Shown piece by piece: positions 1 through 9,003 of a DNA stretch of 64,000 bases. The translations under genes and the position numbers were made by a program. The notes beneath the pieces are model-generated. The model saw nothing but the letters and a program-made list of their open reading frames with translations, was not told where the DNA came from and made no database searches. Origin of the DNA: Tessaracoccus aquimaris. GTDB taxonomy: Bacteria > Actinomycetota > Actinomycetes > Propionibacteriales > Propionibacteriaceae. The stretch is taken from positions 310,001 through 374,000 of the forward strand of contig NZ_CP019606.1 in assembly GCF_001997345.1 (NCBI RefSeq), read 5' to 3'. How positions within the stretch are numbered: position 1 is the first letter of the stretch; the number at the start of each line of letters is the position of its first letter.

Positions 1-2297
1 GGTCCGGGAACAGTCCGGGGGCGGTGATCGACAGCAGCGACCACAGGTCCATCACGTTGTTCTCGAGCGGGGTGCCCGTCAGCGCCACCTTGACGCGCGC
101 GTCGAGGGCCCGCACCGCGTGGTAGGCCTTCGACGCGTGGTTCTTCACGAACTGGGCCTCGTCGAGCAGCACCGCCGACCAGGGAAGCGCCGCGTAGGCG
201 TCGGCCTCGAGGCGAAGCAGCGTGTACGACGTGATGACGAGGTGCGCGCCGTCGACCGCCTCCGGGAGCGGGACGCCGCGCTTGGCGCCGGTCGCGGAGA
301 TCGTGACGACCCGCAGGTCGGGCGCGAAGCGGGCCGCCTCGGCCGACCAGGTGCCCATCACGGAGGTCGGCGCGACCACCAGCATCGGGCGGGTCAGTTC
401 GCCCGCCTCCAGGGCGGCCTGGGCGGCGGCCAGCGCCTGGACCGTCTTGCCGAGGCCCATCTCGTCGGCGAGGATCCCGCCGAGCCCGGTGCGCCACAGG
501 AACCTTAGCCAGCGGAAACCCGTCTCCTGATAGGGCCGAAGCGTCGCGTCCAACCCTGCAGGCACCGGCTCGTCCGGCAGCGACTCAGGGTCGATGAGCG
601 CGCCGACGGCGTCGCGCCACGCGTCGGCCTGATGGGTGACGATCCCCAGCCGGACCAGTTCCTCCCACAGCCCCGCATGTTCAGGGCGCAGCCGGAACGT
701 GTCGTCATCGGTGTCGGCGATCAGCCGGGCCTCCTCGATGAGCTGACGCAGTTCCCCGAACTCCGGCGCGTCGAGCGCGAACCAGGTGCCCGACGCCAGC
801 AGCAGATGGTCGTCCCCTGCGGCGAGGGCCCGCATCAGGTCGGCAAGCGGGACCGCCTCGTCCCCGACGCGCACATCGATGTGCAGGTCGAACCAGTCGC
901 CCGCCACCGGCTGGCTGACCGAGAGCCGCACCTGGGCGGGCTCGTCCGCCTCCCGGTAGCGCGGCGGTTCCACGTTGACGTCGACCTCCACCCGGTCGTC
1001 CGCCCGCAGTGCGGGCAGCGCCGATGACACGAACTTGATCAGGCCGCGCCCCGTCAGGAACGCGGGAAGTAAGTCGTCGCCGGACTTCCACGTTCCCTGC
1101 GGGACCGCGGCGCTGAGCTCGGCCTCGGCGCGCGGGTCGCGCGCGATCTTGTCGTCGCCGCCCGCCAGGCCCACGTCGATCGTGCGTTCGCCCAACCGGT
1201 ACCTGAAGCCCCAGTGCACCGAGGCGGACGTCTCACGGAACTCGACGCGGCACAGCAGATGCGGGGCGCTCGGCTCCGGCAGGTCGAGCGTCTCGTCGAC
1301 CGCGACGCTCATCCGGGCGCGCAGCCGGGGCAGGAACCTGGTCGCGAAGTCGTCGATGTCGGAGGCGGGCACCGAGACCCGGATCTGCTGGAAGAGCGCC
1401 TGCTGAGCGGGGTCAAGCGTGCGGGACAACGGTGCGAGCCACATGGAGTCCCCGACGGCGAACGCGACGCCGTGCGCGGGCCTGCCGAGGTAGGCCCGCG
1501 GGGGAGCGGGATGACACCGAGCGGCGTGGAGAGCATCGGGTCGACCGTCAGCGACCCTGCGGGCCCCGGAAGGATCGCGGCGATGGGTTCGAACGGGTCG
1601 GGCGAGAGCGTCGGATCGGGCAGGTCGCGCCCAGTGACCGAGGTGCCAGCGACCAGCGCGACGCCCGCGTCGACGGCCCTGCGGAGTGCGGGCCAGAACG
1701 CGGGGAGCAGGTCGGTGATCAGCAGCGAGTCGGTGCGCGGCCGAAACGGTCCTCCGGTGCGGCACTCCAGCAGCGCAAGCAGCGCGTCGCGCTGAACGGG
1801 GACGAAGTCGCCTCCTTGGGTGGCGACCTCGTCCCAGGTGGCGCCCGTGCGGACCCAGTTGCCTCGGGCCCCCTTGCGCAGCGGCCGCAGCGCCAGGTTG
1901 GCGCCCTCCTCGGTGACCTGCAGCGCGAGCGGCTTACCCGTCACCGACGCGGTGCCCGCGAACGGGGAGAGGATCTGTTGCCAGGTCGGCGCGGTGCGGT
2001 GCTGTGCCGGCGAGCGCATCGTGAGGATCAGCGCGACGGTGTGCTTGCAGTCGTAGCGCATCGGGCAACTGCAGGTCGCGACCAGGGTGTCGATGCCCCC
2101 GAGCACGCGACGCTTGAGGTGTAGGCGCGGTACCCGCTTCCCCGCACCGGAGCGGTCGCCAACGTGCCGCTGGCCTGGATCTCTCCCACCCGTCCGAGGT
2201 TGGCGTATTGCCTGCCCCGGGCGACGGTGCTCGCGCCAAAGTGTCGGTTGAGCGCCGCGTCGGAGGCCTCGCGGACCCAGTCAGGGAAAGTGATCAT
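1..2297 (-). CDS. SNF2-family DEAD/DEAH helicase with N-terminal SWIM zinc finger (5' part, runs off the left edge; two apparent frameshifts)
   Basis: The gene starts at ATG 2297 and reads leftward past position 1. The N-terminus holds a SWIM-type zinc finger (CSCP, then CKH) at about 2030-2080. A long middle region leads into the SNF2 ATPase: Walker A ADEMGLGKT near 440-480 and the DEAH-like box LLDEAQ near 150-175. SNF2 proteins of this kind are ATP-driven DNA translocases; the role here is unknown. The frame breaks twice, near 2118-2120 and near 1495-1497. In both places one missing G or C restores a continuous family-like sequence, so I read this as one gene with two single-base deletions, either real or sequencing errors. 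The C-terminal helicase lobe is outside the window. Confidence 0.85.
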
Positions 2298-2370
2298 CGA
2301 ACTCGTGAGTCTATGCGCACCTCGGCTCGGAGAGAAGGTGGGCATTCCGATTCGCCGTAGACTGCGACGC

Positions 2371-2763
2371 ATGGTTGCAGCGAGGGACTGGTTCGACGAC
2401 GGGTCCGTGTACGTCGTCGACGTGCCGCTGGCCTGCTGTGCGCTGGAGACCCAGGCCGCTGCCGGGAGCAGGGGTGGCGTCGCCATCGGTGAGATCCCGC
2501 ACGGCTCGAAGGTCGTCGTCACCTTGTCCGGCACCATCACCCGTCCGATGCTTCCGGCCATCACCCAGGTGCTCGACGCCGTCCCCGAGGGGTCGAAGGT
2601 GGTCGCGTTCGGTGCCTGCGCCTGTGTCGGCGGGCCCTACTGGGACTCCTACGCCGTCGTCAGGGGAGCCGAACTTCTGGTGCCGGTCGACCACTTCATC
2701 GCGGGCTGCCCTCCGCCGCCCAGCGCCCTGCACGACTACCTGGCCGCGGAGCGCGCCTCATGA
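2371..2763 (+). CDS. NADH-quinone oxidoreductase subunit B-like [4Fe-4S] protein
   Basis: 130 aa, related to the PSST/NuoB subunit of complex I and group 4 hydrogenases, which carries the terminal N2 cluster. The family's cysteine pattern is visible: ACCA near residue 30, CAC near 86 and GCPPPP near 115. The protein is short for NuoB (usually 150-220 aa), as in hydrogenase-type small subunits. A longer upstream reading frame exists, but ATG 2371 sits where the family homology begins. It overlaps the next gene by four bases (ATGA at 2760), so the three Nuo-like genes are translationally coupled. Confidence 0.82.
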   Translation: MVAARDWFDDGSVYVVDVPLACCALETQAAAGSRGGVAIGEIPHGSKVVVTLSGTITRPMLPAITQVLDAVPEGSKVVAFGACACVGGPYWDSYAVVRGAELLVPVDHFIAGCPPPPSALHDYLAAERAS

Positions 2764-3269
2764 GCCTGCACGACGACGTCGCCTCCGCAAAGGGCGCCGG
2801 CCACACCTTCCTGCTCGGCCTGACAGCCGTCGACGAGGTCGGCCACAGCGACGAGATCCGGGTCATCGTGCGGTTGCTGAACCCCGACACGGGCGAGGAA
2901 CGCCGGATCGAGGCCAGCACCGACCGGTCCGACCCGCGACTGCCCGACCTGACCGACCTGTTCCGCGGCGCGGCCTTCCTGCAGCGGCAGGCCCACGACT
3001 TCTTCGGCGTCGAGTTCGAGGGCGGCGACAACCGCCCCCTGATCCACCACGGCGGAGGCGCGCCGATGCGCAAGGACGTGCTGCTCACCCAACGGCAGAC
3101 GACCCCTTGGCCAGGCGCGCTTGAGCCGGGGGAGTCGGGAGCCTCCCCGAGCCGACGCAAGCTGGTGCCGCCCGGGGTGCCCGACCCCGCCGTCCTCGCC
3201 GATCCGGACGCCACCGCCGCCGACGTGGCGCTGTCGGCGACCGGGGCCCGCGTCAGGAGGATCCGATGA
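2760..3269 (+). CDS. NADH-quinone oxidoreductase subunit C-like protein (30 kDa subunit family)
   Basis: 169 aa. The family signature is seen around residues 55-95: a proline-rich stretch, then an LFRGAAFLQRQAHDFFGVEF-type motif typical of NuoC/HycE N-terminal domains. This subunit is a structural partner of the B and D subunits in the peripheral arm of complex I-like enzymes. The C-terminal 50 residues are rich in Pro and Ala and look unstructured. It is coupled to both neighbours by ATGA overlaps (2760-2763 and 3266-3269). No D (49 kDa) subunit follows, which is unusual. Confidence 0.8.
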   Translation: MSLHDDVASAKGAGHTFLLGLTAVDEVGHSDEIRVIVRLLNPDTGEERRIEASTDRSDPRLPDLTDLFRGAAFLQRQAHDFFGVEFEGGDNRPLIHHGGGAPMRKDVLLTQRQTTPWPGALEPGESGASPSRRKLVPPGVPDPAVLADPDATAADVALSATGARVRRIR

Positions 3270-3583
3270 TCCACGGCTCCATCGACCTGATCGACGACCT
3301 GTGCACCTCGTGCATGATCTGCGCCCGCGAGTGCCCCACCTGGTGCATCACGCTCACGTCGCACCAGGAGCAGAGCGTGCCCGCGCCCGGCGCGCGGCCC
3401 CGCACCCACAACGTGCTCGACACCTTCACGATCGACTGGGCGCTGTGCATGTACTGCGGCGTCTGCATCGAGCAGTGCCCCACCGATGCGCTGGTGTGGG
3501 GCGGCGCGCACGTGCCGTCGGCCGACCGGCTGGTCGACCTGCTCCACGACAGGGGGCAGTTGGGCAGGGACAGCGGTGCGTAG
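3266..3583 (+). CDS. NuoI-like ferredoxin, two [4Fe-4S] clusters
   Basis: 105 aa. Two ferredoxin motifs are visible: CTSCMICARECP near residue 13 and CMYCGVCIEQCP near residue 62, the CxxCxxCxxxCP spacing of a 2x[4Fe-4S] protein of the NuoI/HycF type. A good ribosome binding site (aggagg, about six bases upstream) supports ATG 3266. It is the last Nuo-like gene of the trio; the next reading frame (mannosyltransferase) starts inside its end. It probably passes electrons to the B-subunit cluster. Confidence 0.85.
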   Translation: MIHGSIDLIDDLCTSCMICARECPTWCITLTSHQEQSVPAPGARPRTHNVLDTFTIDWALCMYCGVCIEQCPTDALVWGGAHVPSADRLVDLLHDRGQLGRDSGA

Positions 3584-5066
3584 CAGGCTCGCCGGCGCGC
3601 TGGGTGACCTCCGGCAGGCGGCCGGCTCGCGGGCGGTCTGGGCCGGCTTCGTCGGCAGCCTCTGCATCCTGATCGGCTCGCTGAGCCCCGCCTACCTTCC
3701 GCAGGCCTCGCCCATGTGGGACGTGCTGCGCGGCCTCGGCATCGACGGGCCCACCACCAAGTGGGTCGGCACCATCGCGACCCTCGTCGGGCTGATGCTG
3801 CTGCTTGAGTCGTGGTTCCGGCTGCGGCCCGCCAAGCGCCGCGCGCAGGGGCGGCCCCAGCTCAGGCACTGGGCGGTGCTGGCCATCATCGCGCTGCCGA
3901 TGCTGTTCGGCCCGCCGATCTTCAGCCACGACGCCTACTCCTACGCGGCGCACGGCTGGCTGATCCACAACAACATGAGCCCCTACGCCGTCGGGCCGGG
4001 CATCCTGCCCGGCTACTACGCCGACCAGGTCGCCTGGGTGTGGCGGGAGACGACGGCGCCGTACGGGCCGCTGTCGCTGTGGATGAGCCACGGCATCGTC
4101 ATCCTGGCGGGGTTCGACCCGTTCCTGTCCGCCGTCCTGATGCGGGTGCCGGCGCTGATCGGGGTCGCACTGATCGGGCGCCTGGTGCCGCGGATCGCGC
4201 GGAGGGTCGGCGTCGACCCGGCGGCGGCCAGTTGGTTCTCGGTGCTCAACCCGATCCTGGTGATCGACTTCATCGGCGGCGCGCACAACGACTCGCAGAT
4301 GACCGGCCTGATGCTGCTCGGCATCTGGCTGACCATGCGGTACCGGCATTGGTGGCTCGGCGCGCTGGTGATCGGGGTCGCGGCCGCCATCAAGCAGCCC
4401 GCGTTCCTGGCCGCCGTTGCGCTGCCGTTCCTGGTGGTCCCGTGGACGTCGTGGCGGCCGCGCGCCGTCGCGTGGGCCGTCGGCAAGGCGACCGCGTCGC
4501 TGGCCATCTCGGTGGCCGTGTTCGCGGCGATCTCGTTCGCCTCCGGTCTCGGCTTCGGCTGGATCAACGCCATCAACGTGCCGGGCATGGTTGACACCGT
4601 CTCGCCGTTCACCGTGCTCGGCCACATCGTGCAGTACCCGATCAACTGGCTCGGCCTCGACCCGGGCGGGCGCGGCGCCATCACCTTCTTCCGCGGCGTC
4701 GGCAGCGTCGTCGGCGCGCTCGGCATCGTCTACTTCGCCTGGAAGCACCTCGGGCGGCGGCCGCTGCACTTCATCAGCTACTCGTTCATCTGGTTCGCGC
4801 TGTGCGCCCCCGCCATCCACTCGTGGTACCTGCTGTGGGGAGCGGTGCTGCTGCCGATGACCAAGCCGAGCACCCGCGCGCTGCGCGCCGCCATCGTGGC
4901 CACCGTCGTGCTGCTCGGCTTCAACGCCATGAACTTCGGCATCCGCAACGGGCTGTGGATGCTGGTGCTGATCCTGTTCGTCGCCACCTACTGGACGATG
5001 CACTCACACGAGCTGAGTCAGCCGATGGAGGAGAAGGAGCTTCAGCCGAGCGCAGACGTGTCGTAG
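3576..5066 (+). CDS. mptB: Polyprenol-phosphomannose-dependent alpha-1,6-mannosyltransferase, MptB type
   Basis: About 496 aa, polytopic (roughly 12 hydrophobic segments), GT-C fold. An early loop has the HDAYSYAAHGW-type Asp motif near residue 120, characteristic of MptA/MptB enzymes that use decaprenyl-phosphomannose to build the mannan backbone of lipomannan-like glycolipids at the outer face of the membrane. I chose GTG 3576, which overlaps the NuoI-like gene by eight bases and has AGGGA just upstream. The longer frame back to 3486 is antisense-like noise inside the ferredoxin gene. The 3' end overlaps the convergent exonuclease gene by 25 bases. Confidence 0.82.
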   Translation: MRSRLAGALGDLRQAAGSRAVWAGFVGSLCILIGSLSPAYLPQASPMWDVLRGLGIDGPTTKWVGTIATLVGLMLLLESWFRLRPAKRRAQGRPQLRHWAVLAIIALPMLFGPPIFSHDAYSYAAHGWLIHNNMSPYAVGPGILPGYYADQVAWVWRETTAPYGPLSLWMSHGIVILAGFDPFLSAVLMRVPALIGVALIGRLVPRIARRVGVDPAAASWFSVLNPILVIDFIGGAHNDSQMTGLMLLGIWLTMRYRHWWLGALVIGVAAAIKQPAFLAAVALPFLVVPWTSWRPRAVAWAVGKATASLAISVAVFAAISFASGLGFGWINAINVPGMVDTVSPFTVLGHIVQYPINWLGLDPGGRGAITFFRGVGSVVGALGIVYFAWKHLGRRPLHFISYSFIWFALCAPAIHSWYLLWGAVLLPMTKPSTRALRAAIVATVVLLGFNAMNFGIRNGLWMLVLILFVATYWTMHSHELSQPMEEKELQPSADVS

Positions 5067-5938
5067 TCGACGATGACGGGGCAGTGGTCGCTGATCCGCT
5101 CCTCGTAGCTGGCCTCGCGGGCGACGTGCGCCTCAGTCGCGGCCTTCGCGAGCCTCGGGGAGGCGAGGTGGTAGTCGATGCGCCAGCCCGAGTCGTTGGC
5201 GAAGGCCTGACCGCGCCAGGACCACCAGCTATAGGGGCCGTCGTCGTCGGGATGCATGCTCCGCACCACGTCGACCATCCGCCGCGGGCCGGTCACCGAG
5301 CCGAACCAGTCGCGCTCCTCGGGGAGGAACCCCTCGGACTTCTGGTTGCTGCGCCAGTTGCGCAGGTCCTGCCTGGTGTGGGCGATGTTGAAGTCGCCCA
5401 TCACGAGCAGTTCGCGGCCGTCTGCCGCGGCCTCGCGCTTCGATGCCGTGAGCGCCCGGGCCAGCCCCCGCATGAAGCGCATCTTGCGCAGGTACTTCTC
5501 TTCGGTGCCCTCCTCGTGCGGCCATGCGGCGCCCTTCGGCAGGTACAGCGACCCGATCCGCAGCGGCGCGTCTGCGAGGTCGACCTCCACGTAGCGGCCC
5601 TCGCCCGCGAACGGGGCGAGGTCGCGCCCGACGATCCGCTCGGCTGGCACCTCGCGGGGCTCTTCGCCGGGGGTGATCGCGACGGCGGCGTCGGCGAGGC
5701 TGCGGACCCGCACCGGGGCCTCGCGGGTGAGGACGGCGACGCCGTTGCGGCCGGCCAACTGCCCGGGGTCGAGCGTGACGTGGTAGCCGTCGAACGCATC
5801 GAGGGGGAGGTCGTCGATGCGGCAGCGCACCTCCTGCAGAGCGATCACGTCGGCCTTCCTCGCGTCCCAGAAGGGCCGGAACCCGCGGCGCATGGCCGCG
5901 CGGATGCCGTTGACGTTGTGGGTGCCGATGCGCCTCAT
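5042..5938 (-). CDS. xth: Exodeoxyribonuclease III (AP endonuclease, EEP family)
   Basis: 298 aa. All family motifs are visible: the start THNVNGIRAA (Asn that binds metal), LQEVRC (catalytic Glu near 36), the LYLPKGAAW region, MGDFNIAHT (Asp/Asn pair), and the final SDHCPV (catalytic His). The enzyme cleaves DNA at abasic sites and has 3'-5' exonuclease activity in base excision repair. ATG 5938 overlaps the stop of the upstream acetyltransferase (ATGA), so the two are coupled. The longer frame upstream of 5938 is spurious. Confidence 0.92.
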   Translation of the reverse strand: MRRIGTHNVNGIRAAMRRGFRPFWDARKADVIALQEVRCRIDDLPLDAFDGYHVTLDPGQLAGRNGVAVLTREAPVRVRSLADAAVAITPGEEPREVPAERIVGRDLAPFAGEGRYVEVDLADAPLRIGSLYLPKGAAWPHEEGTEEKYLRKMRFMRGLARALTASKREAAADGRELLVMGDFNIAHTRQDLRNWRSNQKSEGFLPEERDWFGSVTGPRRMVDVVRSMHPDDDGPYSWWSWRGQAFANDSGWRIDYHLASPRLAKAATEAHVAREASYEERISDHCPVIVDYDTSALG

Positions 5939-6450
5939 CGGGTGATGTCCAGCACGGCCTGCGGCCACGGGTCGCCCACCAGGCGGCCGTAGGTCAGCAC
6001 GTCGACGCGCTCGCCGTCGATCAGGAACTTGCCGCGCTCGCGGCCCTCGTGCACGAATCCCGCCGCGCCCGCGACGTTCCCGGAGAGCGGATTGTCGGCG
6101 CGGTGGCCGAGTTCGAGCCGCTCGCAGCCTCCGGAGGTGAGGGCCCAGTTGGCGACGGCGGTGGCCGCCTTGGACGCCCAGCCGCGGCCGCGGTGCGACT
6201 TGTTCATCCAATACCAGAACCAGCCGACCTTGTTGGCGGCGTCGACGGTGATCCCGACGAGCCCAACGAGCCGGTCGTCGTCGGTGATGGCGAAGGCGTG
6301 GTGCCGCTCCCCGGTCAGCAGCCCCGCGACGTACCCGTCGGCCTGCTCGATCGTCGTGACGGTGCCCTGTCGCGCCATCCCGGGGTCGGACTGGAAGGCG
6401 GCAAGGACGTCGGCCGCGTCGTCAGGACGCAGCACTCTGAGGGCTAGCAA
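5935..6450 (-). CDS. GNAT family acetyltransferase, RimJ/RimL-like
   Basis: 171 aa. The N-terminus (LRVLRPDDAADVL) and the middle (VGLVGITVDAAN, WYWMNKSHRGRGWASKA) match the RimJ/RimL-type GNAT fold. RGRGWA is the acetyl-CoA pyrophosphate-binding loop, and NPLSGNVAGAAGFVHEG is the typical C-terminal signature. The substrate cannot be told from sequence. It is coupled to exonuclease III by a four-base overlap, though the pairing need not be functional. Confidence 0.85.
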   Translation of the reverse strand: MLALRVLRPDDAADVLAAFQSDPGMARQGTVTTIEQADGYVAGLLTGERHHAFAITDDDRLVGLVGITVDAANKVGWFWYWMNKSHRGRGWASKAATAVANWALTSGGCERLELGHRADNPLSGNVAGAAGFVHEGRERGKFLIDGERVDVLTYGRLVGDPWPQAVLDITR

Positions 6451-6508
6451 GGGCGTTCTCCGGGTGTGTGGTTGGGTGGCTCAAGATCAGCACGGACGGT
6501 GGCGATCG

Positions 6509-7000
6509 TCAGCGGTAGTTGACGTACTGGACGGCGAAGTCGTAGTCCTGATCCTTGATCAGCTTCTGGACGTCCTGCAGGTCGTCACGGCTCTTCGAGG
6601 AGACGCGCAACTCGTCGCCCTGGATCTGCGCCTTGACGCCCTTGGGGCCCTCGTCGCGGATCAGCTTGGTGATCTTCTTGGCGTCCTCCTGCTTGATGCC
6701 CTCCTTGGTGGTCGCCGTGATCTTCCACAGCTTGCCGGAGGGGCGCGGGTCGCCCGCGTCGAGGGCCTTGAGGCTGACGCCGCGGCGGGCGAGCTTCGAC
6801 TGGAACACGTCAAGGACCGCCTTGACGCGCTCCTCCGAGACGGCCTCCAGTTCGATCGACTCGCCTGACCACGCGATCTTGGCGTCGGTGTTCTTGAAGT
6901 CGAAGCGCTGCGACACCTCCTTGGCCGCCTGGTTCAGGGCGTTGTCGACCTCTTGACGGTCGACCTTGCTGACGATGTCGAACGAGCTATCCGCTGCCAT
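6509..7000 (-). CDS. yajQ: YajQ family nucleotide-binding protein
   Basis: 163 aa, the full length of the family. It opens with the characteristic [24 protein letters not shown] sequence and continues with FDFKNTDA and the C-terminal [29 protein letters not shown] end. YajQ proteins have two ferredoxin-like domains. In other bacteria they bind cyclic di-GMP or tRNA/GTP; the role in actinobacteria is not settled. ATG 7000 has an aGGA-like site upstream (ggaggacacc on the coding strand). Confidence 0.93.
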   Translation of the reverse strand: MAADSSFDIVSKVDRQEVDNALNQAAKEVSQRFDFKNTDAKIAWSGESIELEAVSEERVKAVLDVFQSKLARRGVSLKALDAGDPRPSGKLWKITATTKEGIKQEDAKKITKLIRDEGPKGVKAQIQGDELRVSSKSRDDLQDVQKLIKDQDYDFAVQYVNYR

Positions 7001-7144
7001 GGTGTCCTCCGGTGGGTGGCCTTCGGCAGTCTCCGTCGCTCGTCGCCCCCGGCGCTTGTGGGCGCGCTCATGGGCGGCAACGAGCGCGGAAACTGCTCTT
7101 CGTCAGGCCATTGTGCCAGCCCGCCGCGAGGATGGCCCGCCGCT

Positions 7145-7174
7145 TTGCCGTCGCCGCGACCCTGCTGCTATGCT
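7145..7174 (+). promoter_or_regulatory. Predicted promoter of tRNA-Tyr
   Basis: TTGCCG (7145-7150) and TATGCT (7169-7174) are separated by 18 bases and lie about 24 bases before the tRNA. Both are near-consensus for the housekeeping sigma factor. Confidence 0.45.
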
Positions 7175-7197
7175 CGTCCGCGCCGGTAAACCGGCAT

Positions 7198-7280
7198 GGC
7201 AGGTTGCCCGAGTGGCCAAAGGGAGCGGTCTGTAAAACCGTCGGCGTTGTCCTACGTTGGTTCAAATCCAACACCTGCCA
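7198..7280 (+). tRNA. tRNA-Tyr (GTA)
   Basis: 83 nt class II tRNA. The acceptor stem GGCAGGT pairs with ACCTGCC (7273-7279), the anticodon loop is CTGTAAA with anticodon GTA, there is a long variable arm, and the T loop is GGTTCAAATCC. No CCA is encoded in full (A then CAA follows). A strong terminator follows at once. Confidence 0.95.
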
Positions 7281-7281
7281 C

Positions 7282-7312
7282 AAGGCCCCGGATCGGATTG
7301 ATTCGGGGCCTT
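7282..7312 (+). terminator. Hairpin terminator after tRNA-Tyr
   Basis: AAGGCCCCG (7282-7290) pairs with CGGGGCCTT (7304-7312) around a 13-base loop, directly after the tRNA. The T-run is short (TTAAT). Confidence 0.7.
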
Positions 7313-7342
7313 AATCATTTCCTGCAGAGAAGGAGGCCGACG

Positions 7343-8053
7343 ATGGCCACCCCACACATCGCGTGCGAGCCCGGCGACATCGCAGAACTCGTCATCATGC
7401 CCGGCGACCCGAAGCGCGCCGAGCGCATCGCCAAGACGCGGATGGAGGGGGCCCGCCTGGTCTCCGACGTGCGGGGGATCGGCGCATGGACCGGAACCAT
7501 CGACGGCGTCCCGATGACGGCGATGGCCTCCGGCATGGGCGTGCCGAGCCTGTCGATCTACGCCACCGAGCTGTACTCGCAGTTCGGCGTCAAGCGAATC
7601 TGCCGCGTCGGCACCTGCGGCGGCATCTCGAAGCAGGTCGCCGTCCGCGACGTCATCGTCGCGTCCTCTGCGCACACCAACTCCAGCGTGTCGACCATCG
7701 ACATCCCGGGCGTTACCTTGTCGCTCGCGCCGTCCTTCGACATGCTGCGAGGCGCCGTCGACCAGGCCCGCGCGTCGGGCAAGAGGGTCCACATCGGGCC
7801 GGTCTACACCAGCGACTTCTTCTACAGCTCGCGGATGGACATCGTCCCCGCGCTGGAGAAGCTCGGCACCCTCGGCGTCGAGATGGAGGCCGCGGGCCTC
7901 TACGCCTGCGCGCTGGCTGCGGGGGCCGAGGCGCTGGCGGTGCTGACCGTCTCCGACCACCTGTTCGACGGCTCGGGCGACCTCACCGCGGACGAGCGGG
8001 AGACCCTGTTCCAGGATGCGCTCGAGGCGGCGATCGCTGGGCTGAAGGCTTAG
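7343..8053 (+). CDS. deoD: Purine-nucleoside phosphorylase, DeoD type
   Basis: 236 aa, the usual length for the hexameric DeoD family. Motifs: MPGDPKRAE near residue 19 (phosphate binding), ASGMGVPSLSIYATEL near 65, the RVGTCGGI phosphate-binding motif, GPVYTSDFFYSS, VEMEAAGLY (substrate Glu/Met/Glu) and TVSDHL (catalytic Asp). It splits purine (deoxy)nucleosides with phosphate in salvage. ATG 7343 has an AAGGAGG site upstream. The longer frame from 7196 reads through the tRNA and is false. It converges with the next gene, overlapping by four bases. Confidence 0.95.
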   Translation: MATPHIACEPGDIAELVIMPGDPKRAERIAKTRMEGARLVSDVRGIGAWTGTIDGVPMTAMASGMGVPSLSIYATELYSQFGVKRICRVGTCGGISKQVAVRDVIVASSAHTNSSVSTIDIPGVTLSLAPSFDMLRGAVDQARASGKRVHIGPVYTSDFFYSSRMDIVPALEKLGTLGVEMEAAGLYACALAAGAEALAVLTVSDHLFDGSGDLTADERETLFQDALEAAIAGLKA

Positions 8054-8958
8054 GCCCACCTCGCTGACCGCCTCAGAGTCGGGCGGCCTTGTTCACGGGG
8101 CCGACCGCCGCCGGAGCGTTGCTGGCGGATGCTGAGCACGGTCCCCTCGATCTCGTCCAGAGACTGGGCCGTGAACCGGATGATCTGCCAGCCTCCGCGT
8201 GCCAGCGCTCGGTCGCGGCGACGGTCCGTGTGGAACGCCGCATCAGTGTCGTGGAACGTGGCACCGTCCAGCTCCAGCCCGAGCTTGATGTCCGGGAGTG
8301 CGATGTCGATGCGATACGACTTTCCCTCCGCCCGGACGTGGTAGTTGGTGCGCCAGCCGTCGATCCCCGCGGACCGCAACCTGCGATGCGCCTCGCGTTC
8401 CAGCTCTGACCACGGCTCGTCTCTCGAGTCCTCAACGAGCTCGCGCCGCAACGTGTTGCCTCGCCTGCCCCGCGTCAGATGCAACGCGCGGCGCAGCCGT
8501 TGGAGCGTCACAGCGCGTCGCTTGAGTGCCTCGTCGATGGCGATCGGCCCCATGTCGTCGATGAGATCGAGGACCGTAAGTTCGGGCGCCGTCAGGGCAA
8601 TGCCGAAGCGGCGCATCGTCAAGTCTGGCCGCACATAGCGCTGCTCGAACCTGAAGCCATGTCCCACTATGACGTGGCGTGGGCTGGCGGCGTCGATGAG
8701 GTCGGGGAGGGGCAGCTCCGGCCACCACGTGAAGTGCGCGGCCGCCTGGCGCGTGATCACGATGCCGGCTCCGTAGGCGCAGGCCGCCTGAAGCCTTGCA
8801 GTAAGCGTCAGTTGTCCCGGTAGGGCATAGACGCCGGGTAGGACCCGGATGACCTCGCCTCGAAACGCGCAGGAGTTGAGCGCTCGGGCGAGATGCGGAT
8901 GCTCGCGGGCGGCGACGACGGCTCCGTCGGCGAAGAGTGCCGTTAAGTCTTCTCTCAT
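8050..8958 (-). CDS. AbiEi-like winged-helix/DUF559 (Vsr-like nuclease fold) protein
   Basis: About 302 aa from ATG 8958. The N-terminal 60 residues (HLARALNSCAFRGEVIRVLPGVYAL-like) resemble the winged-helix part of type IV antitoxin AbiEi proteins. The C-terminal 100 residues carry the DUF559 pattern WSELEREAHRRLR...YRIDIALPDIKLGLELDGATFH..DRRRDRALARGGW. Asp of RIDIA and Glu of LELDG are the metal-ligand positions of the Vsr/PD-(D/E)XK fold. The family is common in actinobacteria and its function is unproven. No cognate AbiEii toxin gene lies nearby and no clear ribosome binding site is seen. Confidence 0.75.
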   Translation of the reverse strand: MREDLTALFADGAVVAAREHPHLARALNSCAFRGEVIRVLPGVYALPGQLTLTARLQAACAYGAGIVITRQAAAHFTWWPELPLPDLIDAASPRHVIVGHGFRFEQRYVRPDLTMRRFGIALTAPELTVLDLIDDMGPIAIDEALKRRAVTLQRLRRALHLTRGRRGNTLRRELVEDSRDEPWSELEREAHRRLRSAGIDGWRTNYHVRAEGKSYRIDIALPDIKLGLELDGATFHDTDAAFHTDRRRDRALARGGWQIIRFTAQSLDEIEGTVLSIRQQRSGGGRPREQGRPTLRRSARWA

Positions 8959-9003
8959 GCAATGACTATTGGACGAAGCGCGGCAGTCGTTCCATGGCAA
9001 CGC

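Noticed and set aside
3426..5003. 525-aa minus-strand frame over the mannosyltransferase gene
   Set aside because: Low-complexity His/Arg/Asp-rich shadow of a high-GC gene, without ribosome binding site or family similarity.
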